Of a DNA stretch of 64,000 nucleotides, positions 28,019 through 36,620 are shown one piece after another; positions within the stretch are counted from its first letter, which is position 1; the number at the start of each line of letters is the position of its first letter. The notes under the pieces are model-generated. The model saw nothing but the letters and a program-made list of their open reading frames with translations, had not been told where the DNA came from and did no database searches. Position numbers and translations under genes: made by a program. Source of the DNA: Paracoccaceae bacterium (GTDB taxonomy: Bacteria > Pseudomonadota > Alphaproteobacteria > Rhodobacterales > Rhodobacteraceae); NCBI GenBank assembly GCA_902554885.1, contig CACDPV010000002.1, positions 60,474-124,473 on the forward strand, written 5' to 3'.

Positions 28019-28138
28019 TTATGCGCCCAGAAAGATAAACACAAAAACAAATGCTGCCAATGCAATAAGAACGTAAAAAGCTATCTCGCCACTTACTCTT
28101 GCATCAGATTTTTGTTTCTTACCATTATCTCGCTTCAT
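28019..28138 (-). CDS. Tiny membrane protein, 39 residues
   Basis: Start ATG 28136-28138, stop 28019-28021. The protein opens with a charged stretch (MKRDNGKKQKSDARVSGEIA) and ends with one hydrophobic helix (FYVLIALAAFVFVFIFLGA). The layout resembles small respiratory or stress-associated single-span proteins, but I recognise no family. Ribosome site is weak. The charged-then-helix layout and the compact frame argue for a real gene. Confidence 0.5.
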   Translation of the reverse strand: MKRDNGKKQKSDARVSGEIAFYVLIALAAFVFVFIFLGA

Positions 28139-28189
28139 AAAAACCAATTAGTATTTTAAAATTACGTTTCCAGCGAATTAAAAATGCAA

Positions 28190-28366
28190 TTAATCTGTTT
28201 GTAATTTTTCGACGCTCTCAATCAGATAATTAAGTTTTTCGTGATAGCCCTCATCATACTCTTCATGATGACCAAGGCTAGCAAGCATTTCCACAACTAT
28301 GATAAGAGTTACTATCACTACACATACCGTTATAATGGTAACCATCACTTTTAAATATGTATCCAT
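28190..28366 (-). CDS. Small single-span membrane protein, 58 residues
   Basis: Start ATG 28364-28366 with GGAG about nine bases upstream; stop 28190-28192. Residues 7-29 form one hydrophobic helix (VMVTIITVCVVIVTLIIVV), followed by a polar tail rich in His and Glu (SLGHHEEYDEGYHEKLNYLI). The tail may bind metal or pair with a partner. It lies between the 95-residue hypothetical and the 39-residue membrane protein, all minus strand, so the three may form one unit. No family recognised. Confidence 0.6.
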   Translation of the reverse strand: MDTYLKVMVTIITVCVVIVTLIIVVEMLASLGHHEEYDEGYHEKLNYLIESVEKLQTD

Positions 28367-28397
28367 TTTAGTAGGCTCCGTCCTTTAAAGATCGGTC

Positions 28398-28685
28398 TTA
28401 AGAGGATTTTCCTTCAATAATTCTTGGACCCTCTAACAAACTCATTTTACAACCTTTTGCTATCTCACGAATTTCATCTTTCATTAAACCCATTATTTTA
28501 TTTGCCGTTTCTTCATCTGAAAATTTGGAAACAGTAAAAATTTCGGTTGGAGACTTTTCAAAAACTTCACCCGAAACTTGTCCTACGGCTAGGTTTCTGG
28601 GCATCATAGTTGACTCAATATAAGAAGTAATCATCTTTAACTGAATCTCACTGACTGCCTTTACATGAACTACGCGGCAATACAA
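28398..28685 (-). CDS. Hypothetical protein, possible dimeric alpha/beta-barrel
   Basis: 95-residue frame opening at a TTG. Alternating strand and helix pattern (VVHVKAVSEIQLKMITSYIES; PTEIFTVSKFSDEETANKIM; GCKMSLLEGPRIIEG) recalls small ferredoxin-fold dimers such as the ABM group, but no catalytic residue can be named. Start is unsure. It follows the peptidase gene by 30 bases and could be read with it. Confidence 0.55.
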   Translation of the reverse strand: MYCRVVHVKAVSEIQLKMITSYIESTMMPRNLAVGQVSGEVFEKSPTEIFTVSKFSDEETANKIMGLMKDEIREIAKGCKMSLLEGPRIIEGKSS

Positions 28686-28715
28686 AACTTGATCTCATTC
28701 AATTTAAGTTATTCA

Positions 28716-30083
28716 TTATTTACCAAATTCTTCCAGAAGTTTACAATATCCAATTTGACTTTTCTTAAAGCTAGAAAGTCTAAAAAATTCATTTGGCGCA
28801 TGTATTTTTTCGTCATCTAAGCCAAAAGCAAACATGGTTGCATGAATACCCAACTCTGACAATAAGGTAGACATCACTGGAATAGATCCTCCAACTCGGG
28901 TCTCCAATGGCTCTTTTCCATATAAATCGTGTAAAACCCGGCCCGCTATTTGACTGGAGTTATGGCCTCTTGGGACCAGAAATGGATCAGCATCACCAGC
29001 AAGTTTTTTAACCTCAGCTTTAACTCCCGGTGGTCGGTTATTTTCAACATGCTGTTTTATTAAATCATATATTCTTTCAGGCTTCTGGTTAGCGACGAGC
29101 CTACACGTGATTTTTGCGTGAGCTTGAGAAGGCAATACTGTTTTAGAGCCTCCGCCTTGATATCCGCCCCATATCCCATTCAGCTCTAAAGTTGGACGTG
29201 CCCAAAGTCTTTCTTGAACAGTATAACCCGTCTCCCCAAAAGTTTCCGGAACACCTAATTTTTCTACATAGTCCTTTTCATCGAATGGCAGCCCAGCAAA
29301 CATTTCCTTTTCTTCGTCCGATAATTCGATAACATCATCATAAAATCCATCTATTGTTATTCTACCATCGAGATTCTTCATTGATGCTATTAAATGTGAC
29401 AATGCATGTATCGGATTGGCTATACCACCGCCATGAGTTCCAGAATGTTGATCACCACTCGCTCCAGTCACCGTAATCTCACACCCAACTAACCCTCGTA
29501 AGGCATAAACCAAACTCGGCTGATCCTCAGACCACTGTCCTCCATCAGATGAAAATATCATATCTGCTTTCAATAGTTCTATATTGTCTTTTATAAATGG
29601 ACCAATCGTGGGCGAGCCAATTTCTTCCTGTCCTTCATAAAAAAACTTAACATTCACGGGCAGCTTTTTGTCACTCGAAAGAAGAGCTTCGATTGCCAAA
29701 ATTGGCGCTAACATATTTCCTTTATCATCTGACGCACCACGGCCATAAATTTTTCCATCTTTAACAAGTGGTGTAAAAGGTGGACTATCCCAAAGTTCAT
29801 AAGGATCCGCTGGTTGAACATCGAAATGTCCATATATTAATATAGTCGGCTTATCATCTCCAGCATGTAGCCAGTCTCCATAAACAACTGGGTGTGTTTG
29901 TGTTTTCATCAATCGAGCATTTGAAATTCCAATTGACTGCAACTTAGATACGACCCATTCACCTGCTTTAACAACATCCTGAAAATGTTCATCCGCGGCC
30001 GATACTGATGGAATTGATATGAATGCGCTTAGCTCATCCACAAAACGGTCCTGATTTTTTTCAAGATAAGAATCCCAAGCCAT
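28716..30083 (-). CDS. M20-family dipeptidase / carboxypeptidase
   Basis: 455-residue zinc peptidase of the CNDP-like M20 group. The metal ligands are visible: His in YGHFDVQPADP, bridging Asp in GRGASDDKGNML, the general-base/ligand pair in FYEGQEEIGSP, Asp in FSSDGG and a final His in DEKIHAPNE. The lid dimerisation domain is present (GDQHSGTHGGGIANPIHAL). AAGGGGA precedes the ATG. Cytoplasmic; likely hydrolyses dipeptides or acylated amino acids. Confidence 0.9.
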   Translation of the reverse strand: MAWDSYLEKNQDRFVDELSAFISIPSVSAADEHFQDVVKAGEWVVSKLQSIGISNARLMKTQTHPVVYGDWLHAGDDKPTILIYGHFDVQPADPYELWDSPPFTPLVKDGKIYGRGASDDKGNMLAPILAIEALLSSDKKLPVNVKFFYEGQEEIGSPTIGPFIKDNIELLKADMIFSSDGGQWSEDQPSLVYALRGLVGCEITVTGASGDQHSGTHGGGIANPIHALSHLIASMKNLDGRITIDGFYDDVIELSDEEKEMFAGLPFDEKDYVEKLGVPETFGETGYTVQERLWARPTLELNGIWGGYQGGGSKTVLPSQAHAKITCRLVANQKPERIYDLIKQHVENNRPPGVKAEVKKLAGDADPFLVPRGHNSSQIAGRVLHDLYGKEPLETRVGGSIPVMSTLLSELGIHATMFAFGLDDEKIHAPNEFFRLSSFKKSQIGYCKLLEEFGK

Positions 30084-30254
30084 GACTGCTTCCCCTTAGT
30101 AGTTTTGAGATATTGCCAAGAAATAGATTGGACTTAAATGGAGAAAGTAAGCAAGCAGAATCCTGAAAAGAACTCAGAGCTTGTTAATTTTTAAAAACAC
30201 TGTGATTAATATACTTAGGAAATTAAATACTTACCATTTTGGAAAATAGTAATC

Positions 30255-31031
30255 ATGGATATTTCGTTAAAAAACTTGAAAGTAGTGATTTCTGCAGGAG
30301 GCTCTGGTATCGGAAAAGCAATCTTGGAAGGTTTTCATTCACAGGGGGCAAAAATTGCAACTTGTGATATTAATTCAGACTTGATTAAGATTTTAAAGGA
30401 CGAATACCCTGATATTTATACAGAAGTGCTGGACGTTTCGGATGAGCAGGAAGTTCAATCATTTTGTTCGAATGCGTTGAATAAATTAGGAGGCCTCGAC
30501 TGTCTAATAAACAATGCAGGAATAGCTGGACCGACCAGTAAAATTGAAGAAATTGACACTGCAGACTGGTCCGAATGTCTAAATGTTTGTTTAACAAGCC
30601 AATTTTTGTTCATCAAAAATTGTATCCCAAACCTGCGTTTAAGCAAGAATGCTTCAGTAGTAAACCTCTCTTCGGCGGCAGGTAAAATGGGCTTTGGGCT
30701 ACGTTCACCTTACGCCGCTTCCAAGTGGGGCGTTATAGGCCTGACAAAGTCACTTGCTATTGAATTAGGCGACGACAAGATACGAGTTAACGCTATTTTG
30801 CCTGGGTTAGTAAAAGGCGAACGACAAAAAAATGTTTTAATGGCAAAAGCACAGCGCTTAGGCAAAAGCTTTGCAGAAATCGAAAAAGAAGCATTTTCAT
30901 TTACATCGATAAAATCATACGTCACTGCCGAGGACATAGCTAATCAGATCATGTTTTTAGCATCACCACTGGGGGCAAGAATTTCCGGACAGTCGATTGC
31001 AATTGATGGTGACACGAAGATGCTGGCCTAA
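30255..31031 (+). CDS. SDR-family oxidoreductase
   Basis: 258-residue short-chain dehydrogenase. The cofactor motif reads SAGGSGIGKAI (a variant of TGxxxGIG), the NNAG motif is present, and the catalytic triad is S140, Y153 and K157 (NLSSAAGKMGFG, SPYAASKWG). A DGD-type ending, SGQSIAIDGDTKML, replaces the usual DGG. D38 in CDIN suggests NAD preference. Lone plus-strand gene facing the sulfatase. Confidence 0.88.
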   Translation: MDISLKNLKVVISAGGSGIGKAILEGFHSQGAKIATCDINSDLIKILKDEYPDIYTEVLDVSDEQEVQSFCSNALNKLGGLDCLINNAGIAGPTSKIEEIDTADWSECLNVCLTSQFLFIKNCIPNLRLSKNASVVNLSSAAGKMGFGLRSPYAASKWGVIGLTKSLAIELGDDKIRVNAILPGLVKGERQKNVLMAKAQRLGKSFAEIEKEAFSFTSIKSYVTAEDIANQIMFLASPLGARISGQSIAIDGDTKMLA

Positions 31032-31059
31032 ATTAAAAGCCGTAGGAAATAATTAAAAA

Positions 31060-32712
31060 TTATTTTTCTTTTTTCCCAACAGGTTTTAAGTTCTCAAACT
31101 TTTTCCCGGTTATGGTTTCGAACTCTTTTTCATCCCAGAAACCAATTAATATACCTAACTCTGCTGCTTTCTTTTGAGATTCTAATAATTCCTCGGTTGC
31201 AGTAATTCTCGTATGATGACGCATTGCCCAAGACTCAAGAGCAGTCTCTAACCGCAACCTTGCGTCTCGATGCATCACAGTTGTTGAGCCCGCAAGGTCA
31301 ACAAGCTCATCTGGATCCGAAAATAAATCAAATAGAATAGGTTCGAACCCTTCACATCTTATATATTTCCATCGTCCATCAAATATCATTTTTGTGTGGG
31401 CTAAATCCTGTGGCTGATCAAGCTCCTTCGCCATTTCAGACCAATGGTAATCATGTTCACTGATAATATAATTTCGAGAAAAGCCTGCCGTTCCAGTCAG
31501 AATGGGTGTAAGATCACGCCCCTCAATTATATGCGGCTTGGGCGGACAACCAAAAAAGTTTAGAATAGTAGGAGCTAAGTCAATCATCTCCACAAGATCA
31601 TTTTTAACGGTGCCCCTAGATTTATCTGAAACCTTTCTGGGGTCGTAGATTATTAGCGGCACCTTTACTGCCATTTCATGATAAAAATCCTTATCTCCCA
31701 TCCAGTGATCACCGAGATAATCGCCATGATCAGATGAAAAAATAATAATCGTATTTTCACTTAAATTGGACTTATCCATCCACTGAAATAATCTACCTAA
31801 ATTGTCATCTAGCTGCTTTATTAATCCCATATAAGCCGGTATCACGTGCTCTCGCACTTCATCTCTAGAAAAACATTTTGAAACCCGTGCATTTTGATAA
31901 GCACGAAGTAACGGATGATTGGTCTGCTTTTCTTTATCGGAACGAATTGGGTTATTTATGTCGTCATCTGAATACATTTCATGATAGGGAGAAGGAACAA
32001 TATATGGCCAATGCGGTTTGATATAGGATAAATGGCAGAGCCAAGGCTGATCACTTTCACGAGCTTTAGCCATGAAATCCATAGCCCTATTTGTCATATA
32101 AGCAGTTTCAGAATGCTCCTCCGGAATGTTTGCTGGCAATCTTGAATTTTTCAAAAGCCAGCCAGATAACAAATCTCCATTTTCATCCAACCCAGAATTA
32201 GCAAAATCACCCCACGGATTGTCTGAAATATATCCCTTTTCTGCTAAATAATCATCATAGGAAGACCACCGCTGGCGAGCACTATTTGGATGCAAACCAT
32301 CGTCTCGTTCAAAAGGCACAAACCCACATTCAGAAACACGAACTCCAATTTCACTACTAGGATCAATCCCAAGCCAAGCCATACCTTCAGCATCGGCAAC
32401 CATGTGCGTTTTCCCGACTAAAACGGACTGTATACCATTTTCTTTTAGATGATCACCAATAGTGCGCTCACCAACCCTAAGCGGCATTCCATTCCAAGTC
32501 GAACCATGACTTCTGACATATCTACCAGTATATGCTGACATTCTAGATGGCCCACAAACTGGAGATTGTACATATGCGTTACTAAATTGAACTCCCCGGC
32601 TAGCAAGGGCGTCTATATTTGGCGTATGTAAATTTGAGTGGCCATAACAACTCAAATAATCATATCTAAGCTGATCAGCCATAATCCATAAAACGTTAGT
32701 AGGGGAAGTCAT
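31060..32712 (-). CDS. Sulfatase
   Basis: 550-residue type I sulfatase. The modified-cysteine signature is C53-G-P-S-R (SPVCGPSRMSAYTGRYVRSHG), where C53 should become formylglycine; metal residues appear in the MADQLRYD start and in FSSDHGDYLGDH. No signal peptide, so it is probably cytoplasmic and acts on an imported sulfated compound. Related to the choline-sulfatase and iduronate-sulfatase-like groups; exact substrate unclear. No separate maturation enzyme is in the window. Confidence 0.88.
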   Translation of the reverse strand: MTSPTNVLWIMADQLRYDYLSCYGHSNLHTPNIDALASRGVQFSNAYVQSPVCGPSRMSAYTGRYVRSHGSTWNGMPLRVGERTIGDHLKENGIQSVLVGKTHMVADAEGMAWLGIDPSSEIGVRVSECGFVPFERDDGLHPNSARQRWSSYDDYLAEKGYISDNPWGDFANSGLDENGDLLSGWLLKNSRLPANIPEEHSETAYMTNRAMDFMAKARESDQPWLCHLSYIKPHWPYIVPSPYHEMYSDDDINNPIRSDKEKQTNHPLLRAYQNARVSKCFSRDEVREHVIPAYMGLIKQLDDNLGRLFQWMDKSNLSENTIIIFSSDHGDYLGDHWMGDKDFYHEMAVKVPLIIYDPRKVSDKSRGTVKNDLVEMIDLAPTILNFFGCPPKPHIIEGRDLTPILTGTAGFSRNYIISEHDYHWSEMAKELDQPQDLAHTKMIFDGRWKYIRCEGFEPILFDLFSDPDELVDLAGSTTVMHRDARLRLETALESWAMRHHTRITATEELLESQKKAAELGILIGFWDEKEFETITGKKFENLKPVGKKEK

Positions 32713-33160
32713 AATTCGTCACCATTAAAATCAATGAGCCTGACCATCAAACAGATAAAGAGTTCCGGCACTGATGACATCAACCTAGGTTGTCCTTTAA
32801 TTTTTTTAAACATGCTTATTTCTTAAGCTTCGGTGTTTAATTTAGCCTAGTTTTGGAACTTATAAAAGTGGGGCAAAGTTTAAACTAAGGATCTCATTAT
32901 ATTTCCAGAAATTGTAATATAAGCTAAACAAGCTAAGATTTATTTCTCTAATTGTCCTTATAATTAAATCTTAGCCTTAAACGAATAGTCTCCCTATTCC
33001 GTTTTTTTACTTTAGCAGGGTCAGAAACAATTTAATCAAATCGTTTTGGCTCTGCAATTTTTTTATAAATCTACATACCAAGACATGTATTACTTTCAAA
33101 AGGTTAGAGTGATCCAAAAGGAGTAAGCCAGCGTATCTTATATAATAAAAGGATATCGCC
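32713..33160. other. Non-coding gap, promoter region of the small 61-residue gene
   Basis: A 448-base, AT-rich stretch between the sulfatase and the next gene. I see no long frame. A minus-strand phrase ending at 32732 (DVISAGTLYLFDGQAH) recalls the C-terminus of an SDR protein but is too short to call. The right end holds an AAAGGATA ribosome site. Confidence 0.4.
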
Positions 33161-33346
33161 ATGCTCAAACCTTACTTAAAACCATACCTAATTGGATACG
33201 TTAATGAACATTACGAAGACGTCGACGACCAGTTAGTATTTGCTTATGATGATGCTCATGCAACAAAAATTGTACTTGAGACTTTCCAAGACGCTAAATT
33301 TGTTTTCCAATCACGCCCAGTAATAGAGCAACAGACTGCAGCTTGA
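33161..33346 (+). CDS. Small acidic hypothetical protein
   Basis: 61 residues with AAAGGAT about nine bases before the ATG. Sequence is soluble and rather acidic in the middle (NEHYEDVDDQLVFAYDDAHA), opening with a repeated KPYL. No motif recognised. Stands alone ahead of the small lipoprotein gene. Confidence 0.55.
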   Translation: MLKPYLKPYLIGYVNEHYEDVDDQLVFAYDDAHATKIVLETFQDAKFVFQSRPVIEQQTAA

Positions 33347-33424
33347 TCTAAAAGCGTATACAGTTGTCTAACTACCAGACGTTGATGTTTTGCAGAAAAA
33401 TATGTAAGTTACCTGTGCGTGTTT

Positions 33425-33583
33425 ATGGCAAGATATCAGAAAATGTTAAAAAAAGTGTTCTGCACATCTTTAGTTTTACTGCTTTGCTCTTGTGGAACGA
33501 CCAAGGGAGTTCTAGATGGTGCAGGCTCTGTTCTAGAAGGCTTAGCTTCTGACGTTCGAAGTGTTGGTGACTATTTGAATTAG
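33425..33583 (+). CDS. Small entericidin-like lipoprotein
   Basis: 52 residues from ATG 33425; ATG 33443 (MLKKVFCTSLVLLLCSCG) would give a neater signal peptide. The lipobox is L-C-S-C with C23 as the acylated residue. The mature part of some 30 residues (GTTKGVLDGAGSVLEGLASD) is glycine-rich and resembles entericidin-type lipoproteins. It lies in a gap often left unannotated; a longer frame on the same strand (33364-33552) is its shadow. No strong ribosome site. Confidence 0.65.
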   Translation: MARYQKMLKKVFCTSLVLLLCSCGTTKGVLDGAGSVLEGLASDVRSVGDYLN

Positions 33584-33654
33584 CTTTTGGGCCAAGTTTT
33601 AAAAAATATCTACCCATACATGACACCTCTCCATGGAAGAACTGGGAACTTTAA

Positions 33655-34191
33655 ATGTATCCATTTATAAGAATGGCAAAAGAGCTATTAGTTAACAGAT
33701 CTCAGCAGCACATATCTGTAGGTGAAATCCATGAATCATCCCATATTTGCTGGCCATGGGATCTTGATTTCTGGTTTGAACTTAATAATGGGCGTGCACT
33801 AACATTGTATGATTTGGGCCGTATACCATTTTCGAGCAGGTCAGGCTTTAGCAAGGTCATTTTAAAAAATAGATGGTCGATGACAATGGCGGGTGCAAAT
33901 GTAAGGTATCGAAAACGTATAAGGGCTTTTGACCGGATACGAATGCAGACCAGAACGGTCTGCTGGGACAAAAGGTTCTTGTACATTGAACAATCTATGT
34001 GGAATTCCAAAAAAGAGTGCGCTGGACATATTATTTATCGCGCAGCGTTTGTAGGGAATAATGGAATTATTAATCCACAAAAGATTTTTGATGAGATTGA
34101 AGTGGCGCTTGTGTCACCTAAAATGCCAGACTGGTTGAAAGATTGGGTTGACTCAGAAGAAAAAAGACCTTGGCCCCCAATGCAAGAATAA
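33655..34191 (+). CDS. Hotdog-fold acyl-CoA thioesterase family protein
   Basis: 178 residues. The CWPWDLDFWFELNNGRALTLYDLGRIPF segment is the hotdog helix and approach typical of 4HBT/THEM6-like thioesterases found in Rhodobacteraceae, followed by the beta strands MTMAGANVRYRKRIRAFDRI and FLYIEQSMW. Acts on acyl-CoA in the cytoplasm; chain length unknown. Single gene upstream of the UMF1 transporter. Confidence 0.75.
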   Translation: MYPFIRMAKELLVNRSQQHISVGEIHESSHICWPWDLDFWFELNNGRALTLYDLGRIPFSSRSGFSKVILKNRWSMTMAGANVRYRKRIRAFDRIRMQTRTVCWDKRFLYIEQSMWNSKKECAGHIIYRAAFVGNNGIINPQKIFDEIEVALVSPKMPDWLKDWVDSEEKRPWPPMQE

Positions 34192-34227
34192 CTTGCTTTA
34201 GTCTATGCGAACTTGTTTTAGTACATA
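34191..34227 (+). repeat. Short imperfect direct repeat
   Basis: ACTTGCTTTAGTCTATG at 34191-34207 recurs as ACTTGTTTTAGTACATA at 34211-34227, 13 of 17 positions equal, period 20. It lies between the thioesterase stop and the ribosome site of the transporter. It could be a regulator site or chance. Confidence 0.35.
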
Positions 34228-34248
34228 GAAAAATGGGAGACTAGTCTT

Positions 34249-35604
34249 ATGAACACTTCAAAGAAAATATGGGGCTGGTTTTTTTATGACTGGGCCTGTC
34301 AGCCTTACAATACGCTGATGGTTACATTTATCATAGGCCCTTATTTTGCCACTGTAGCTGCTGAGTATTTTATGACTAACGGATTAGACGGCGCATCTTC
34401 CAGAGCCAATGCTCAATATTATTGGTCTTTGACCATAACAATAGTTGGCCTGATAGTCGGTTTTACCGCACCAATTATCGGTGCCATTGCTGATAATTAC
34501 GGGAACAGGATGAAGTGGATTTATCTTTTTTCTGCTTTATTGATAATTGGCGCCTTTAGTTCTTGGTTCGGCCTGCCCGATGGATCAAATTGGCAGTGGA
34601 TTTTGATTTCTTTTGGGATAGGGTTTGTTGGTGCTGAACTGGCTTACATTTTCAGTAACGCACAACTGCCCTCGTTGGGGAATAGATCCGAAACAGGTGC
34701 AATCTCTGGGAGTGGTTTTGGATTTGGATACGTTGGAGGCCTAGTTTCTCTTGTAATAGTCCTTACCCTGTTTGTTGAACAAGATAATGGGAAAACATTA
34801 ATTGGTTTTGATCCAATTTTTGGCCTTAACGCCGAGGCTAAAGAAGGAACACGCTTTGTTGGTCCTTTTGTCGCTTTGTGGTTTATTATTTTTTCCATAC
34901 CTTACTTTTTATGGATTAATGATAAGTCCAAGCGACGCATAGGTGCCAGCTTCGGGAGCGGTCTGAAAGATCTGTGGAAAACAATAGTGAGCTTACGCGA
35001 CAAAAAAAGTACAGTTAGATATCTAATTTCAAATATGTTTTACCGCGATAGCTTAAATGGGCTTTACAGCTTTGGAGGAGTTTATGCAGCCTTAGTTCTA
35101 GACTGGTCAATTGTTCAAATTGGAACTTTTGGAATAGTTGCAGCACTTGCAGCAGCCGTTTGTAGTTGGCTAGGTGGTAAGTGGGATAGACGGGTGGGGC
35201 CGAAGCCAGTAATACTCTTGAGTATTATAGTTTTAACTGCTGTTTGCGTTATAGTTGTTGGAATGTCTAGAGTGTCTTTCTTTGGCATTCCATTAGCCGA
35301 GGGCTCAAGTATTCCAGACAATATTTTTTATGGATGTGGGGTTCTAATTGGCGGCTTTGGAGGAATTCTACAATCGGCAAGTCGAACCATGATGGTAAGA
35401 CATACGAACACTTCTAATTCAACTCAGTATTTTGGTATATATGGATTACTTGGTAGAGCTACCGCTTTTCTTGCTCCAGCATTAATTGCCTATGTCACAG
35501 CAGTAACAAACAGTAACAATCTTGGTGTATCACCTCTTATTTTTCTCTTTTTAATTGGTTTAGTTCTTATGCTAAGAGTAAACCCCGATGGCTATACGAG
35601 CTAA
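34249..35604 (+). CDS. UMF1 (Atg22-like) family MFS transporter
   Basis: 451 residues with twelve predicted membrane spans. The opening KKIWGWFFYDWACQPYNTLMVTFIIGPYFA and the SGSGFGFGYVGGLVSLVIVL stretch mark the UMF1/Atg22 family, whose yeast member exports amino acids from the vacuole. GGGAG lies shortly before the ATG. Substrate in bacteria is unknown. Confidence 0.88.
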   Translation: MNTSKKIWGWFFYDWACQPYNTLMVTFIIGPYFATVAAEYFMTNGLDGASSRANAQYYWSLTITIVGLIVGFTAPIIGAIADNYGNRMKWIYLFSALLIIGAFSSWFGLPDGSNWQWILISFGIGFVGAELAYIFSNAQLPSLGNRSETGAISGSGFGFGYVGGLVSLVIVLTLFVEQDNGKTLIGFDPIFGLNAEAKEGTRFVGPFVALWFIIFSIPYFLWINDKSKRRIGASFGSGLKDLWKTIVSLRDKKSTVRYLISNMFYRDSLNGLYSFGGVYAALVLDWSIVQIGTFGIVAALAAAVCSWLGGKWDRRVGPKPVILLSIIVLTAVCVIVVGMSRVSFFGIPLAEGSSIPDNIFYGCGVLIGGFGGILQSASRTMMVRHTNTSNSTQYFGIYGLLGRATAFLAPALIAYVTAVTNSNNLGVSPLIFLFLIGLVLMLRVNPDGYTS

Positions 35605-35716
35605 GTTAATTATTGTACTTTACGCTTGCAAAACTTTTGATCTGAATATAACGCTCACACGTTAATAAAAAATAACAAGTCACCGCTACCTTGGTTAAAA
35701 AACGGGAATAAATTTT

Positions 35717-36367
35717 ATGGAAAAACTTCTTATTGGCATTCTTGCCATGGCGTCAGTAGTAGTTGCGTCAAACATTCTAGTACAATTCTTATTGCTAGAT
35801 GGCCTTCTTACCTGGGGCGCATTTACTTATCCCATCGCATTCTTAATTACCGATCTGATGAACAAAAGTTATGGCCCTACGGCAGCTCGGAAAATAGTGC
35901 TAGCGGGATTTATCACAGGCATCTTATGTTCTCTTGTTGGAAGCAAAATTATGCTACAAGGTGATGGCTATGAATATCCAGCTGTAGCATTAAGAGTAGC
36001 ATTTGCATCAGGCCTTGCTTTTATTATAGCGCAACTTTTTGATATAGCTGTTTTCAATAAATTGCGCTCAGCTGAATGGTGGAAGGCGCCTCTCGCATCA
36101 ACGTTGCTTGCATCTTTAATCGATACTGCTGTTTTTTTTACGATTGCATTTTCAGCACAAATAGCATTCTTTTCTGAAGCCGCAAATAATGAGGTTTCAT
36201 GGTCATGGGAAATAGTTCCCTTTTTAACCTTTGGTGCAGACTCGCCACTGTGGGTATCACTTGCTGTAGCAGATTTAATGGTGAAATGGCTAATTGGATT
36301 AGCGGCATTAATTCCCTTTCGAATTTTTGTTTCATTTTTTTTATCGCGAGATAATAAAACATCTTGA
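35717..36367 (+). CDS. yhhQ: Queuosine precursor transporter, VUT family
   Basis: 216-residue membrane protein of the YhhQ/VUT (DUF165) family, which imports 7-cyano-7-deazaguanine or 7-aminomethyl-7-deazaguanine for tRNA queuosine. Family phrases are FTYPIAFLITDLMNKSYGPTAARKIV, ASGLAFIIAQLFDIAVFNKLR and STLLASLIDTAVFFTIAF. Six spans. No preQ1 riboswitch could be recognised in the 112-base leader. Confidence 0.88.
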   Translation: MEKLLIGILAMASVVVASNILVQFLLLDGLLTWGAFTYPIAFLITDLMNKSYGPTAARKIVLAGFITGILCSLVGSKIMLQGDGYEYPAVALRVAFASGLAFIIAQLFDIAVFNKLRSAEWWKAPLASTLLASLIDTAVFFTIAFSAQIAFFSEAANNEVSWSWEIVPFLTFGADSPLWVSLAVADLMVKWLIGLAALIPFRIFVSFFLSRDNKTS

Positions 36368-36427
36368 AAAATTTTCATTCTATGACACCATATGTCTTAG
36401 AGTTAACAAACGAAAGGAGGTGGTCCA

Positions 36428-36484
36428 GTGTCTAAAAAGGTATTGGAGAGAGGTGTCGGAACAGTTAGGGGTAGTCGCATCTAG
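36428..36484 (+). CDS. Possible 18-residue leader peptide within the RNA candidate
   Basis: AAAGGAGGTGGTCCA directly precedes a GTG at 36428, a near-ideal translation start. The frame codes for SKKVLERGVGTVRGSRI after the start and stops at 36482-36484. The ribosome site itself is one arm of the long stem, so translation and folding would exclude each other, as in attenuation or a dual-function RNA. Could also be chance. Confidence 0.35.
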   Translation: MSKKVLERGVGTVRGSRI

Positions 36485-36551
36485 GGCAGTCCTGAAATGC
36501 AAAACTTTTAATTGGTGAGCCACCTAACCGGCCCACCTCCGAAAATCTTGG

Positions 36552-36578
36552 AAGGCCGCTCAGACTGAGCGGCCTTTT
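36552..36578 (+). terminator. Intrinsic terminator
   Basis: GGCCGCTCAG and CTGAGCGGCC are exact inverted repeats with a one-base centre, followed by TTTT. It ends the RNA candidate (and possibly yhhQ readthrough) before arfB. Confidence 0.85.
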
Positions 36579-36620
36579 CTAGTAAATGACTAATAAAGCA
36601 AAAAATGGTAACTTCCAAAG

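Larger units (their letters stand above)
36416..36578 (+). ncRNA. Candidate structured small RNA with intrinsic terminator
   Basis: Between yhhQ and arfB. GGAGGTGG at 36416-36423 is fully complementary to CCACCTCC at 36533-36540, with two further G-C pairs after one mismatch, so the ends of a 125-base segment can close on each other. Inside, GGTG-AGC-CACC (36514-36524) can form a small hairpin that competes for the same strand. A strong terminator follows at once. I have an unverified memory of similar sequence in other Rhodobacteraceae. The family is not recognised. Confidence 0.5.

Noticed and set aside
31340..31360. TTCGAA-type tRNA T-loop-like sequence
   Set aside because: It lies inside the sulfatase coding frame and no acceptor or anticodon stem fits.
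32732..32790. Minus-strand phrase resembling an SDR C-terminus (SAGTLYLFDGQAH)
   Set aside because: Only about 16 residues readable and no upstream Rossmann part; could be chance.
33364..33552. 62-residue plus-strand frame
   Set aside because: It is a shadow overlapping the lipoprotein frame; cysteine- and arginine-rich with no plausible start signal.
35605..35716. Possible preQ1 riboswitch before yhhQ (AACG/CGTT stem followed by an A-rich tail)
   Set aside because: The loop is too short and the conserved CUA/ACACC elements are missing; it does not fit a preQ1 class that I know.
36327..36518. 63-residue plus-strand frame through the RNA candidate
   Set aside because: It starts inside yhhQ in another frame, has no ribosome site, and is better explained by RNA structure.
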